From assembly GCA_910588965.1 (NCBI GenBank), contig CAJUSO010000030.1, positions 1-41,571 on the forward strand: a stretch of 41,571 bases of DNA. The letters run 5' to 3'. Source of the DNA: an uncultured Lachnospiraceae bacterium (lineage in GTDB: Bacteria; Bacillota; Clostridia; Lachnospirales; Lachnospiraceae). Of this stretch, positions 15,822 through 25,444 are shown piece after piece. Position 1 is the stretch's first letter. The number at the start of each line of letters is the position of its first letter. The position numbers were made by a program, and so were the translations under genes. Under the pieces are notes generated by a model. It ran no database searches, was not told the DNA's origin, and saw only the letters and a program-made list of their open reading frames with translations.

Positions 15822-18800
15822 CTATTTTTTGATTTTTATGCTTTTTGCTTTGCTCCAAGCGGAATAGGATGTCACCGTGCCGGATTTTTTGAAGCACCGG
15901 ATGCGCACATAGTATTTCTTTCCTTTCTTCAGCCCGGAGGAAATGGTCCTGGAATTTTTACTTGCGCCAGAGACCTTAAGGGTCTTGCCGGCTTTGAATT
16001 TGCTGCTGGTGGAGTACTGGAGCTGGTATCCGCTGGCCTTGGTATTTTTGCCCCATTTCAGGGCCATTTTCCGTCCCTTGCTGTTCTTGAGGGATGTTAT
16101 GGGCTTGGCGTCCAGGCGGAAGGTTGCCTTTACGGCGGAGTAGCTGCCTTTCACCTTTGTGCTGCCTTTGTAGGCGCAGATACGGTATTGGTATTTGATG
16201 CCGTTCTTGTTGGCCTTAGCATCCGTCCAGGAGGTTATGGAGGCCTTGGTGATGGTCTTTGCAGCCGTCCATTTGCCGTTCCCTGCCTTGCGCTGGATAT
16301 AGTAGCCCGATGCGCCCGATACTTTCTTCCAGCTGACTTTAATTCCCTTGCCTTCATTTACAGGGCTTGCGAGGGATGGCTTCCCAGGCGCTGTGACAGG
16401 CGCAGGTTTTTTGTACCCGCAGAGGGAACAGGTGCTGCCCTGGAATACATGGGGCTCGGTACGGGTATCGTCGCCGTCCTTGCAGGCTGCTGTGTGTGTC
16501 TTGCCATCCTTGCTGTCCTTGTAGGTATAGCTATGCTTGTGTGCGGCAGGCTCCTTTGCTTTGCAGAGCGTGCAGGCGCCGTTTGCGTAGGCGTGGTTTT
16601 CTGTGATGGCGCTGCCGCAGTCTTTGCAGGCGCCGCCATGCGTGCCGTTGCCGTTGTCTGTATAGGCGTAGTTATGGCTTGCCGTGGATCTGCTGCCGCA
16701 GTCCTTGCAGGCGCCGCCGTGCGTGCCGTCGCCGTTGTCTGTATAGGCGTAGTTATGGTTTGCGGTAGAACTGTATCCACATGCCTTGCAGGAAACCGTA
16801 TGCGTCCCGTTGTTGTTATCCTTGCGGCTGTACTCGTGGTTTTCCGTGAAGATATAATCACCGTCTTTGCAGGATGTGGTATGCGTGCCGTTGCCGTTGT
16901 CCTTTGTGGTCAGTTCGTGTGTGTGTGCCTTGCCGGAGGTATTGATAACCGCCAGGAAGCTGATGACAGGCGCTTCCTTGCCGGTGCTGGTTAAGGTATA
17001 GGCCAGCGTCTGTGATTCTGGTACGGTAAATGCAAAGGTGTTGTAAATATCGCCGCTGCTGTTGCTTAGGTTTATGGCGCCGGCATCTATGGCCTGGCCG
17101 TCGATAAGCAGGCTGGCTGCCATGGGGCGGTCCATTTTCCACCATTCGCGGTGGCCGGAAACCAGCTTATATTCCCCAGCGGGCAAAGCAAATTCATAGG
17201 TAAGGGTCTCGCCGGGTTCATTTTTTGCGCCGTAGAGCCCGGTGGCCATCAGATCGGCTGTGCCGTTGTGGCTCTTCGTCCCAGCATCCCGGTCCTTTAA
17301 GCCCCAGGAATTCCCATCTGTCTTGAACTGGTCAGAAGCCTGGTTCAGGAGATGGTCCCCAAGCAGGGCTTTTATGGCTTCATAAGGTTCTGTCGTGGCA
17401 TTGGCTGCCGGGGTGCCGTCTACGCTGTCAATGAAGTAAACGGTGCCGCTGGGGATTACCATATTCACAGGGACAGGTACCGTAAGGGGCAGCCCCGATG
17501 AAGTCACGCCTCCTTGTACAGTCCCAGTAAGGAATGCCGGCTGGAATTCTTTCCCTTCGAAGCGCCTGTCGGATGTATCCCAGGTGATCCCCTTTTTCAG
17601 TGTCTGGTTCCCGGCTGTCACCACATCTACCTCTGTGGGCAGCCCCAGGCTTTGGGCAGAAGAGCCTGTCACCAGGGTATCAATAGAAGGGATTTCTGTT
17701 GTTACGGACACCAGGGCGTCATCGCTGGACGGCAGCCTGGATCCAAGTGCATAGAGGGCGTCGATATTCAAAGCCCCTGATTTCACCACTACCTGGATGG
17801 TATGGGCGCCGTTTTCCAAGCCGGAGAAGCTATAGGTCTCGCCCCTTGCCGGGGAAGCTAGTGTGGCGGCGTTTTCCGCCATTAAGTTCCCGTCCGCATA
17901 GACATCTAATGTGGCAGACCCATCGTTTGAACCGAGGATGGCAAAGCCTGCGCCGGATATCGGGAAGCTAAAGCTGGAGCCGGCAGTACTGGTGGAAGAC
18001 ATGGTGCGGTACCAGTTATCTGCGTCTCCTCTGCCTGGGTTGTTGATGGCCCAGGCCCCCTCATAAGAGACGGAATCGTCCTGGCCGTCCACCATGCTCA
18101 GCGCATAGGGGATGCCGCCGTCAATGGCCTTCACCAGCAGGTCGTCAAAGTATACCTGGTCCCAGGAAGAGCTTAATTTCACGCGTCCGGAAAGCATGGG
18201 TGTGGGATCCTCGTAATTTGCCACATTTTCGCCATTAATTAGGACGCTGATTTTGCTGCCCAGGGCCATCAGGGTCACTTCGTACCTGCCGTCGGCATTT
18301 TTGCCGGCAGAGCCGCTGTCTACCTTTGTGCCGATGCGGTACAGTTCCCATTTCCCAGCCCCGTTGATATTTAAGGTATAGCCGCTGTTGTTCCAGTTCA
18401 TGCCTGTCTGGGAACGGATGGTCAGGCGGGCATACGTGCTGGCAGATGCATTGGGGATGCGGATGTTGGCAGAGGCAGAATAGTCCATCCAGCGGAAATC
18501 CCCTACAACCGTGGATGGATCGCCGCCATTCCACTGGGGCACGCTGCTGGACAGCTCCTGTTTCAGTTCGCCGTTTTCCACAATCCATGCGCCGTGGGTA
18601 TCCAGCATGTAGCGGGGTTCCTTGCCGCGTTCCTCCAGATAGCCTGCAGGCTCTTCCCTGTATTCAAAATCGTCTGCATACAGGATGCCGTCATCTGTAA
18701 CCCCATTGTTGTGCCCCGTTGCGTCTGTGTCCAGTACGGTACGGTCCTCGTTGTGGATATCCGCCTTGGGGACATTTCCTGGGTCTGTATCCAAGGTGGT

Positions 18801-21068
18801 TGCCGTGGCGATGCTGTAAGGCGGAAGGGTCACATACCAGCCCTCTTCAGAGGATTCTATCGTGCCTTTGTCCTGCATATACTTGTCTGTCTCTGTCAGC
18901 CAGAAGCGCAGGGCTTTGGCTGTCACAGCCATATCCTGGGTATTGATAAAGAAGGATTTCGCGTTTTTGGTGTTATTGACAAAGACAACGGAAAAATCCT
19001 TTTTGTCTGGGGAGGCCAGGGTCAGGCATCCTGCATTGCCGTTGATGCCGGCAGTAGCGTGCTCGTTGTCGGAGCCGGCAAATGCGCTGGATGTGGCGCC
19101 GGGGATGGCCCGCCAGATATCATCCTGGGCCGGGTCGCTGTCTTCCCATCCAGTCTTGGCAAATTTGGCGAAATGCTCCAGCATCGTGAGGGCGGGGTCG
19201 TAGTGGATATAACCGCTCCAGGGATCCCTTGCGCTCAGCAGTTCTTTGTGGCCGTATTGGATGCCCTCGTAGAAGGACCCGATGGCCGGCTGGAAGATGT
19301 AGTGGGTGCGGCGGGAAGAGGCAAAGGCTGTAATAAAGCTGTCCATCAAAGCCAGTGGGCTCTGGTAGCCGCCGATGGAATTTGCGCCATATTCAATGGT
19401 CTTATTTTCCTGCAGTTCCGAATAGCCGAAGGTAGCGCAGCCTTCACTGTACCATACTTCCTTGTCGTCTGCGTCCGCCATTGTGACATAGTCGTCGGTG
19501 GCGTTGGTGCGGTAATGGAAGCCGATAATGTCGACGGCTTGGTAGAGATCCTGGTCTGCCCTCATGTTTGGGACAATTTTTAAGCCTTTGTTCTCATCAG
19601 AAGCGATGATGCGGATCCCTTTGTAGGCAGCCTGGGCGGCAGCGTCCATGTAGCTTGGGAAATCTGTCTCGCCCTTCACCCGGTTGGAAAACCATTTGAT
19701 AAATGCATTGTCTGGGTTCCCGGTCTCATTTTTGTCCGGGTTCACGAAATCCACCACATAGCCATATTTCTCATAGGCGTCGAAAATGGTCTCTTTGTAC
19801 CATCTGTACATGGCTTCATAGCCTTGGTTATCCGTATTGCTGTCCCATTTGGCCTTTACCCAGTTGGGCATTTCCCAACGCAGGATGCTGATCTTTACAT
19901 TGGGGTTGATTTTCTTGGCGTCTGCTGCCATGACGAAGCCCGGGGAACGGGAAGCGTCTGCTTCTTCCTCCTCATAGCGCATGGTGCAGGCTTCTGCCCC
20001 GGTGGAGTTGTTGCCGTCGTTCCCCATTTCCATCTTGATATGGGTAAACAAGGGGTACTGGCCGCCAAAGAGGTACTGCATCATCTCATCATAAGCAGCC
20101 CTGTTCTCATATTTGTAGTCTAGGAGCAGGTTGCTGGTGCTGTTGCCGTTCAGCATGCCAAATCCCTTATAAGCCAGGCCGTTAGGCTTAGCTACGGCGG
20201 CGTCTACGTCGCTGCCTTTGATGGTAACCAGGGTGGAGCCAGTGCCGGCAGCCAGGTTGTCTTTTGCATATTTCCGGTAGGCGGTCTCTGCGATGGCGGT
20301 GGCTTCGTCTAATACGGAATCCCCCACCACCAAGTTGTCATAAAGGCCTTCCTGTAAGTAATTTGTGTGGAAGGTGCGGGCAAGCATGGCTTCCAGGCCG
20401 TCCAGCGAGCTGAGCTTGAAGCCGATATCTGCCGCTTCGCCGGCCTTCTGGCCGTTTACATAGATTACAATGCGGCCGTTGCCGTTATTGGGCTCTTCAT
20501 AAGTCATGGCCACAGCGTTCCAGCCGTCCTTCTCTACGCCGGCCAAAGCCACTTGGTTATCACTGATGGCTTTTTCGCCGTAGCCGAACTTCCCGCTATA
20601 AGTCAAAAGGTGCAGGTTCTTCTCTGCAGTCCCGATTGTCAGGGCGGTGCGCTGTTCTGTGACATTAGGGTCGCCAGAAGGCGGGTCTTGGCGCACATCC
20701 AGCAATACGGTAAAGGCCTTGCGCTTGAAGAGGCTTTCTGCATTATTGATAGAGGCGTGGCAGCCGTTCTGGTTGTTCCAATGGGTAGTTACCTGGATTG
20801 CCTTGCCGCAGCCGTTGAGTTGGGTGGATGCGGCGCCTGAGGTTAAAGTGAGCCCGCCTGCATCCTCTAATGCCCCGCTAAAGCCCCCTGGAAGTACAGG
20901 TTTTGTAGGGGAGCCGTCCTGTGGGGCGGCGTCAGGGAGCGCCTGGGTTTCTTGCGCCGTCCCAGCAGCGCCTGGTCCTGCAGCGTAGGCGTGAAGCCCC
21001 GCCATAGGGGAAGCAGCCAGGGTGAAAGCGAGAGCCAGGCTGAGAAATTTGGTTCCTTTTCGTTTCAT
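15822..21068 (-). CDS. secreted GH59-like glycosidase with lectin-like, Cys-repeat and Fn3 modules
   Basis: This 1748-residue enzyme has a signal peptide at 1-30. A LamG/concanavalin-like domain lies at about 70-265. The catalytic region (about 285-760) resembles GH59 galactocerebrosidases (GFGMLNGNSTSNLLLDY, HIKMEMGNDGNNSTG, IIASDEN). Candidate acid/base is Glu448 (PDKNET) and nucleophile Glu542 (VWYSEG). A beta-sandwich/lectin region (about 795-985) matches the GH59 architecture. Further galactose-binding-like domains lie at about 990-1110 and 1205-1378, four 27-residue Cys repeats at 1384-1491 with related half-repeats to 1555, and Fn3 domains at 1563-1652 and 1653-1748. GH59 acts on beta-galactosides; the substrate here is not known. 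TAGGAGG precedes the ATG. No wall-anchor signal is present. Confidence 0.82.
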   Translation of the reverse strand: MKRKGTKFLSLALAFTLAASPMAGLHAYAAGPGAAGTAQETQALPDAAPQDGSPTKPVLPGGFSGALEDAGGLTLTSGAASTQLNGCGKAIQVTTHWNNQNGCHASINNAESLFKRKAFTVLLDVRQDPPSGDPNVTEQRTALTIGTAEKNLHLLTYSGKFGYGEKAISDNQVALAGVEKDGWNAVAMTYEEPNNGNGRIVIYVNGQKAGEAADIGFKLSSLDGLEAMLARTFHTNYLQEGLYDNLVVGDSVLDEATAIAETAYRKYAKDNLAAGTGSTLVTIKGSDVDAAVAKPNGLAYKGFGMLNGNSTSNLLLDYKYENRAAYDEMMQYLFGGQYPLFTHIKMEMGNDGNNSTGAEACTMRYEEEEADASRSPGFVMAADAKKINPNVKISILRWEMPNWVKAKWDSNTDNQGYEAMYRWYKETIFDAYEKYGYVVDFVNPDKNETGNPDNAFIKWFSNRVKGETDFPSYMDAAAQAAYKGIRIIASDENKGLKIVPNMRADQDLYQAVDIIGFHYRTNATDDYVTMADADDKEVWYSEGCATFGYSELQENKTIEYGANSIGGYQSPLALMDSFITAFASSRRTHYIFQPAIGSFYEGIQYGHKELLSARDPWSGYIHYDPALTMLEHFAKFAKTGWEDSDPAQDDIWRAIPGATSSAFAGSDNEHATAGINGNAGCLTLASPDKKDFSVVFVNNTKNAKSFFINTQDMAVTAKALRFWLTETDKYMQDKGTIESSEEGWYVTLPPYSIATATTLDTDPGNVPKADIHNEDRTVLDTDATGHNNGVTDDGILYADDFEYREEPAGYLEERGKEPRYMLDTHGAWIVENGELKQELSSSVPQWNGGDPSTVVGDFRWMDYSASANIRIPNASASTYARLTIRSQTGMNWNNSGYTLNINGAGKWELYRIGTKVDSGSAGKNADGRYEVTLMALGSKISVLINGENVANYEDPTPMLSGRVKLSSSWDQVYFDDLLVKAIDGGIPYALSMVDGQDDSVSYEGAWAINNPGRGDADNWYRTMSSTSTAGSSFSFPISGAGFAILGSNDGSATLDVYADGNLMAENAATLASPARGETYSFSGLENGAHTIQVVVKSGALNIDALYALGSRLPSSDDALVSVTTEIPSIDTLVTGSSAQSLGLPTEVDVVTAGNQTLKKGITWDTSDRRFEGKEFQPAFLTGTVQGGVTSSGLPLTVPVPVNMVIPSGTVYFIDSVDGTPAANATTEPYEAIKALLGDHLLNQASDQFKTDGNSWGLKDRDAGTKSHNGTADLMATGLYGAKNEPGETLTYEFALPAGEYKLVSGHREWWKMDRPMAASLLIDGQAIDAGAINLSNSSGDIYNTFAFTVPESQTLAYTLTSTGKEAPVISFLAVINTSGKAHTHELTTKDNGNGTHTTSCKDGDYIFTENHEYSRKDNNNGTHTVSCKACGYSSTANHNYAYTDNGDGTHGGACKDCGSRSTASHNYAYTDNGNGTHGGACKDCGSAITENHAYANGACTLCKAKEPAAHKHSYTYKDSKDGKTHTAACKDGDDTRTEPHVFQGSTCSLCGYKKPAPVTAPGKPSLASPVNEGKGIKVSWKKVSGASGYYIQRKAGNGKWTAAKTITKASITSWTDAKANKNGIKYQYRICAYKGSTKVKGSYSAVKATFRLDAKPITSLKNSKGRKMALKWGKNTKASGYQLQYSTSSKFKAGKTLKVSGASKNSRTISSGLKKGKKYYVRIRCFKKSGTVTSYSAWSKAKSIKIKK
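16596..16919 (-). repeat. four tandem 81-bp repeats in the GH59-like gene
   Basis: Units at 16839-16919, 16758-16838, 16677-16757 and 16596-16676 each encode 27 residues of the form H-x-Y ... DNGxGTH ... CKxCG. The last two are almost identical in DNA, which points to recent duplication. In the first unit the second cysteine of CKxCG is lost (CKDGD). Confidence 0.85.
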
Positions 21069-21122
21069 AGATTACCCTCCTAAAAATTTAATTTAATGTG
21101 CGGATACCGCTTGCCTGGCATT

Positions 21123-21151
21123 ATTGTACTGTCTTTTTCATAGAACGTCAA
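21123..21151 (-). promoter_or_regulatory. strong promoter of the GH59-like gene
   Basis: Read leftward: -35 TTGACG (21151-21146), 17-nt spacer, -10 TACAAT (21128-21123). The palindromic TGCCAGGCA lies immediately downstream (21110-21118), where a repressor operator would be expected. Confidence 0.7.
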
Positions 21152-21218
21152 CGGTTTGAAAGGGAGTTCTGTTTGGAATATACATATTACATAAAAAAGA
21201 TGGGGATTCCAGCGGCAA

Positions 21219-21284
21219 AATCTTAATATTTTACTATAACATTAATTAAATCTCATGTTCTCCTTTGGTGAAAGGTGTTATAAT
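21219..21284 (+). promoter_or_regulatory. shared cassette promoter, copy 1 (Ig/Fn3 protein)
   Basis: Holds CTTAA (21222-21226), CTATAAC (21234-21240), a TCTCATGTT block (21251-21259) over the -35 region, and the extended -10 TGTTATAAT (21276-21284). It aligns without gaps to copies at 23151 and 25489. The -35 is poor, which suggests an activator. The rest of the 317-nt gap 21069-21385 holds the divergent GH59 promoter and a leader with ATGCCTGGCGCC (about 21308-21319). Confidence 0.65.
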
Positions 21285-21385
21285 GCAAGTGGAAACATTT
21301 TACTGTGATGCCTGGCGCCGCAATCTGTGGTATCAGGTTTTGCAGCAGGAAACCTATGCGGAAAAAGGATTTAGGAGGGAAGAAC

Positions 21386-23095
21386 ATGAAGCGAAGAGTA
21401 TTGGCCATGGTATGGAGCATGGCGATGGTGTTAACCATGCTGCCGGCAGCCTGCTTACGGGCGGCGTGGAGGAGGCAAGGGATTATGAAAAAAATGAAAT
21501 GGGTATTAGGCTGTATAGCCATATTATTCCCCCTATGCATCAGCGCTGTTTTTGTGAGGGCGGAAAGGGATCTTACGCCGGATGGGATGAAGATTTACAC
21601 AGATGAGGATTATTATGGCATCACAGAAAAATGGGATTATACCGGTAAGATGGGGGAAGGCCAGGTTCCAGCTTCCTATGGGAATGCTGTGGATGGGTAC
21701 AGGCATACAGAGGGGTTGGATAGCCCGTATGCCTGGGCGCCCTGCAATAGTATATTAAGATGTTATACAGGGGACGGGCAGCACGCAGGGCTCTCTTTGT
21801 CAGGGGAACCCTATTGCTACCGGGGAGAAAATTTTGAAAGGGCTGCAGTGTTCGGGGCTGATGAGAGCCACCCCTGGGAAGCAGGCGCAGGCATCCAGCT
21901 GCAGCTGCCAGGGATGGAAGCAGGAGTCCGTCTATTTAGCATAGAACTTGGGGTAAAGGGGAATGCCCCCAGGAATTGGAAATTACAGTATAGCACGGAC
22001 GATGGAGCCACATGGGATGATTTTGGCAAAGGGGCAGCTGTTATTGAGGAGGAAGACGGCACAATCCAGGCGCTGTTTTGCAAAGTCCGGCTGCCCAGTG
22101 TGCGTAGCTATGAAGAACTTGTAGAAATCATGGAAACCAACACACTCCATGGGGAACCGTATGATGCGTCAAAGGACCTGTTCCGCATGCGGGTAGTGGC
22201 CATAGAGGACGGTTCCGGCTGGCTAGGCTCCACATCTGGGGAGGTCTGTGTAAGGCAGGTGCGCCTGGAACAGTCCATGTCAGTGCCTTCGGACGGTGTG
22301 CTGCTCCATCGGCTGCCGGAGTGCCAGGCCATCGTGGATTGCGGGGGTCTTACCTACAATGGGGAGGAGCAGAAGCCTGCAGTCGTAGTCAAGGACTGGG
22401 AGAGGAATAAAATCCTGCAGGAGGGGACGGATTATACGGTAGAGTACAGGGATAATGTGGAGGCCGGGACGGCGACGGCAGCCATCACAGGGAAAGGCCG
22501 TTATTACCAAATCATAGAAAAGGAATTCACCATCCAGAAGGCAGCCCAGGGCCTGTCCGGGGCTAAGGAATACAAGAAATCCTATGGGAGCCGTAAGTTT
22601 TCCCTGGATCTTAGGAGGAAGGCAGGGGATGGGGAGATAAAGTATGCATCCTCCAATCAGAAAGTGGTAACGGTAGACAAGAAAGGGAGAGTATCCATCC
22701 GTGGTACGGGAAGCGCCGTCATAACGGTAAAAGCTCTGGGGGATACAAACTTTAAGGGGGAAAGCCTGAAAGCCGTGGTGAAGGTATGCCCGGCAAAACA
22801 GGAGGTGAAATCCCTGAAGCAGGCGAAGGGGAAGAAGCTTACTGTCCGCTGGAAGAGGGACGCCAGGGCAACAGGGTACCGTATCCAATACAGCACGGAT
22901 AAAAAGTTCAGAAAAGGCGTGCGGACAATTATGGTCCGTAATAACAGGACAGTATCTAAGGCCCTTCCTAAAGTAAGCAAGGGCAAGGATTACTATGTAA
23001 GGGTATGCTCCTACAAGAAGGCAAAGGTAAATGGGAAGGCCCAGAACCTGTACGGGGCGTACAGTGCGAAGGTGAAAGGGAAACTTAAGAAATAG
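21386..23095 (+). CDS. exported Ig-like/Fn3 protein with two tandem signal peptides
   Basis: This 569-residue protein has no catalytic domain I recognise. Residues 1-26 are a signal peptide very like that of the GH127 gene (about 20 of 26 residues identical). Right after it lies a second start: GGAGGAGG (21468-21475), 9 nt before an ATG at 21485 (Met34), opening another full signal peptide (34-59, ending VRA-E). Residues 60-300 form a beta-rich domain with NWKLQYSTDDGATWDDF, like carbohydrate-binding or discoidin-type folds. Then come an MBG/Ig-like domain (about 320-385), a Big_2 domain (about 390-467; YASSNQKVVTV) and an Fn3 domain (472-569) related to the last domain of the GH59 protein. 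AGGAGGG (21373-21379) supports 21386. It probably binds glycan or substrate. Confidence 0.8.
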   Translation: MKRRVLAMVWSMAMVLTMLPAACLRAAWRRQGIMKKMKWVLGCIAILFPLCISAVFVRAERDLTPDGMKIYTDEDYYGITEKWDYTGKMGEGQVPASYGNAVDGYRHTEGLDSPYAWAPCNSILRCYTGDGQHAGLSLSGEPYCYRGENFERAAVFGADESHPWEAGAGIQLQLPGMEAGVRLFSIELGVKGNAPRNWKLQYSTDDGATWDDFGKGAAVIEEEDGTIQALFCKVRLPSVRSYEELVEIMETNTLHGEPYDASKDLFRMRVVAIEDGSGWLGSTSGEVCVRQVRLEQSMSVPSDGVLLHRLPECQAIVDCGGLTYNGEEQKPAVVVKDWERNKILQEGTDYTVEYRDNVEAGTATAAITGKGRYYQIIEKEFTIQKAAQGLSGAKEYKKSYGSRKFSLDLRRKAGDGEIKYASSNQKVVTVDKKGRVSIRGTGSAVITVKALGDTNFKGESLKAVVKVCPAKQEVKSLKQAKGKKLTVRWKRDARATGYRIQYSTDKKFRKGVRTIMVRNNRTVSKALPKVSKGKDYYVRVCSYKKAKVNGKAQNLYGAYSAKVKGKLKK

Positions 23096-23106
23096 GGGAC
23101 GGTACA

Positions 23107-23140
23107 AACAGCCGCTGCGGGAGGCTCCGCAGCGGCTGTT
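23107..23140 (+). terminator. terminator-like hairpin after the Ig/Fn3 gene
   Basis: A perfect 14-bp stem (23107-23120 with 23127-23140) with a 6-nt loop. No T-run follows, so termination may be incomplete. Confidence 0.6.
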
Positions 23141-23150
23141 GCCATGATAT

Positions 23151-23219
23151 GGCCTTAAATTTCTACTATAACCTTAAAATACTATCCTATTAAACCTTAG
23201 TATATTCTGTTATTATAAT
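23151..23219 (+). promoter_or_regulatory. shared cassette promoter, copy 2 (S8 protease)
   Basis: CCTTAAAT (23153-23160), CTATAAC (23166-23172), a repeat of CCTTAAA (23172 on), TATCCTATT (23183-23191) and TGTTATTAT (23208-23216) sit at the same spacing as in copies 1 and 3. A further ACCTTAG at 23194-23200 falls on the -35 position. The alternative -10 TATAAT is at 23214-23219. The leader 23220-23307 shows nothing else of note. Confidence 0.65.
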
Positions 23220-23307
23220 GTTACCAAGTACAGTGTAGTGCATATTAGAAGAGAACGGATAAACAGGACAGCAAGCAATCTTATAACACAGAAGAGGAGG
23301 AAAACAG

Positions 23308-25434
23308 ATGAAGAGAAGAACGTTGGCAAGGGTATTAGGCATGGTAATGGTGTTTGCCATTTTGCCAGTCCCTCAGCTGCAGGCAGAGACGGATGTACCA
23401 GCAGCCGTTGTAGAAGCGGAGAAACTGCAGGAGCAGGAAGAAAAAGAACGGGAAGAGATGCTGCAGCAGATGGAGGCAGATTATGAACGTTTCCTGCAGG
23501 AGAAGGCAGAACGGGAGAGCAAATCAAAAGCCCGCCAAATGAGAAGGCGGCAGGTTCCCAAAGAAAGTTATGAAGAGGTCTTGCCTATAACAGAAGAAGA
23601 GCTGTCAAGGCAGGCTCAGAAGCAGGTAGAGGAAGCGGTACAGTTGTCCTCAGCGCCTGAAGAATCGGCAGAAAAGATTAATACTTACGGCGACGCAGCC
23701 TATGAGGTGGCAGTGAAGGAAGTTTTGGATGGATATTATGAGGATGCTGGTAATGTAAAGGAGGAAGAGTTAAAAGCTTTTTCTAAGAAGCTTGACGGGA
23801 GGGCAGAAGGTATCCTGAGGGGATATGAGGAGGCCTTGGAGGAACGCCAGAATGCAGGGCAGCTGGATTATGAAACAGAGACGGTGATGATTATGTTTGA
23901 AGAGGGGATGACCTATGAAGGGGCAAAGGAAATTACAGACCGTATCAGCGATAAAGTATTGGTATTGGATGGTACAGGGAGGACACTGGAGGATTGTGTT
24001 TCCAGCCAGGCAGACGAGGGTAATTTGCGGCTCATTGTAGGGGCGGACATAGGCATCTCCCAGACAGTGGGAAGTGTAGTGGAGATGCTGGAAACTGTGG
24101 AAGGGGTAGATGCGGCAGCAAGGAATGGGTATATGGAATATGAAGGGATAGAAGATGTGAATGATCCGATGAGGACATGGCAGTATTATTTGGGCTATGA
24201 AAATGTTTCGGATGCATGGAGGGCATTCACAAATTCATATGTTAAGAATTATATTAAGACAACCGTTGCTGTCATAGATACAGGTGTAGATGTGGATCAT
24301 AAAGATTTAAAGGATGTTATTTCGTGGGATAGTGTTTCCTATGATTATGAAGGTGTTGATTGGCAAAACCCTAAGAAACTTTTTTATTGTGACAGGCGGT
24401 ATAGCACGCCGCATGGAACAGCAGTTACAGGGATTATTGCCGCGAATAGCAATAATGGTATTGGAATGACAGGAATAACATCTATTTATGACTCGGGTAG
24501 AAATAAAGTAGAAAATTTGTGCGATATCCTTGCAGTCCATGCAGTTGATGTGAGCGACCCGTCTATCCATGAGTATGCTTTGGTTGAGGGGATACGCTAC
24601 GCGGCTTCTCATGGAGCAGATGTAATTAATATGAGTTTTGGGCAATATAGCGCACCTAATCCCATTTTGGGCCAAGTTATCCAGGAAGCACATGAAGCGA
24701 ATGTGGTACTGGTGGCATCAGCTGGAAATAAAAATACCTCAGCAAAACATTATCCTTCCTCCTATGAAAATGTAATTAGTGTTGCAGCCTTAGATGTTAC
24801 AGGCACTCAAAAGGCAAGTTTTTCTAATTATGGTGAAGATACAGATATCTCAGCAGTTGGAGATGGTATGTATCTACTTAAAGCGGGAGATTCAGATGGG
24901 GTTTTAATAGATAAGGGTACATCTTACTCTGCGCCGCAAGTCTCGGCTGCGGCAGCTTTGATTCGTGCTATCTACCCAGGGATGAGCCCGGACCGGGTAG
25001 AATTTATCCTTTCACAGACAGCAGATTATTTGGATAACAATGACGGGGAGGAATATATAGGTTATGGACGTGTGAATATGGGGAATGCTGTCCATTATGC
25101 AAAGATACTGCAATTTATGTATGGAGAAGGAAATGCAAATGAAGTGAAGGTGGAGCCTAAAAATCCTGGTTCGGTTGAAATAGATATTGAGGCGAATCCA
25201 TTTACGGAAATGTATGAAATTAAGCGTGCAGAAGGATTAAATGGGGAATATAAGACAATTATGACGCCTGGATATTGGTTGGAGAAAGACGGCCATATTA
25301 TTTATCAGGATGAAAATGTAGAACCTGGAAAAACATACCACTATATGGTAAGGAAAAGGGTTTATGGTTATTATAATGGGATGGTTACTACTTATTCCCG
25401 TACGCTAGGCCCTTATTCTGCAACAGTTATGTAG
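23308..25434 (+). CDS. secreted S8 subtilisin-family serine protease
   Basis: This 708-residue protein has a signal peptide at 1-26, followed by a highly charged helical, probably coiled-coil stretch (35-115). A propeptide-like region comes next (about 185-285; ETVMIMFEEGMTYEGAKEI). The catalytic domain at about 300-605 has Asp324 (VIDTGVD), His369 (HGTAVTGIIA), oxyanion Asn474 (SAGNKN) and Ser539 (GTSYSAP), so all key residues are present. A short Fn3-like tail (612-708) ends the protein. From about 24200 to the end the DNA is clearly more AT-rich than the first third and the flanking genes, which hints that the catalytic part has a different history. GAGGAGG before the ATG supports the start. 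It likely digests protein outside the cell; there is no wall-anchor signal. Confidence 0.92.
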   Translation: MKRRTLARVLGMVMVFAILPVPQLQAETDVPAAVVEAEKLQEQEEKEREEMLQQMEADYERFLQEKAERESKSKARQMRRRQVPKESYEEVLPITEEELSRQAQKQVEEAVQLSSAPEESAEKINTYGDAAYEVAVKEVLDGYYEDAGNVKEEELKAFSKKLDGRAEGILRGYEEALEERQNAGQLDYETETVMIMFEEGMTYEGAKEITDRISDKVLVLDGTGRTLEDCVSSQADEGNLRLIVGADIGISQTVGSVVEMLETVEGVDAAARNGYMEYEGIEDVNDPMRTWQYYLGYENVSDAWRAFTNSYVKNYIKTTVAVIDTGVDVDHKDLKDVISWDSVSYDYEGVDWQNPKKLFYCDRRYSTPHGTAVTGIIAANSNNGIGMTGITSIYDSGRNKVENLCDILAVHAVDVSDPSIHEYALVEGIRYAASHGADVINMSFGQYSAPNPILGQVIQEAHEANVVLVASAGNKNTSAKHYPSSYENVISVAALDVTGTQKASFSNYGEDTDISAVGDGMYLLKAGDSDGVLIDKGTSYSAPQVSAAAALIRAIYPGMSPDRVEFILSQTADYLDNNDGEEYIGYGRVNMGNAVHYAKILQFMYGEGNANEVKVEPKNPGSVEIDIEANPFTEMYEIKRAEGLNGEYKTIMTPGYWLEKDGHIIYQDENVEPGKTYHYMVRKRVYGYYNGMVTTYSRTLGPYSATVM

Positions 25435-25444
25435 ATTTAACCAG

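Noticed and set aside
16596..16919. Regular repeats suggestive of a CRISPR array
   Set aside because: The 81-bp units are in frame and encode a protein repeat; there are no unique spacers.
18594..19583. Long open frame on the + strand (329 codons), and similar long frames at 16188-16994 and 20367-20840
   Set aside because: All lie antisense to the GH59-like gene, have no ribosome site or recognisable domain, and reflect its codon pattern.
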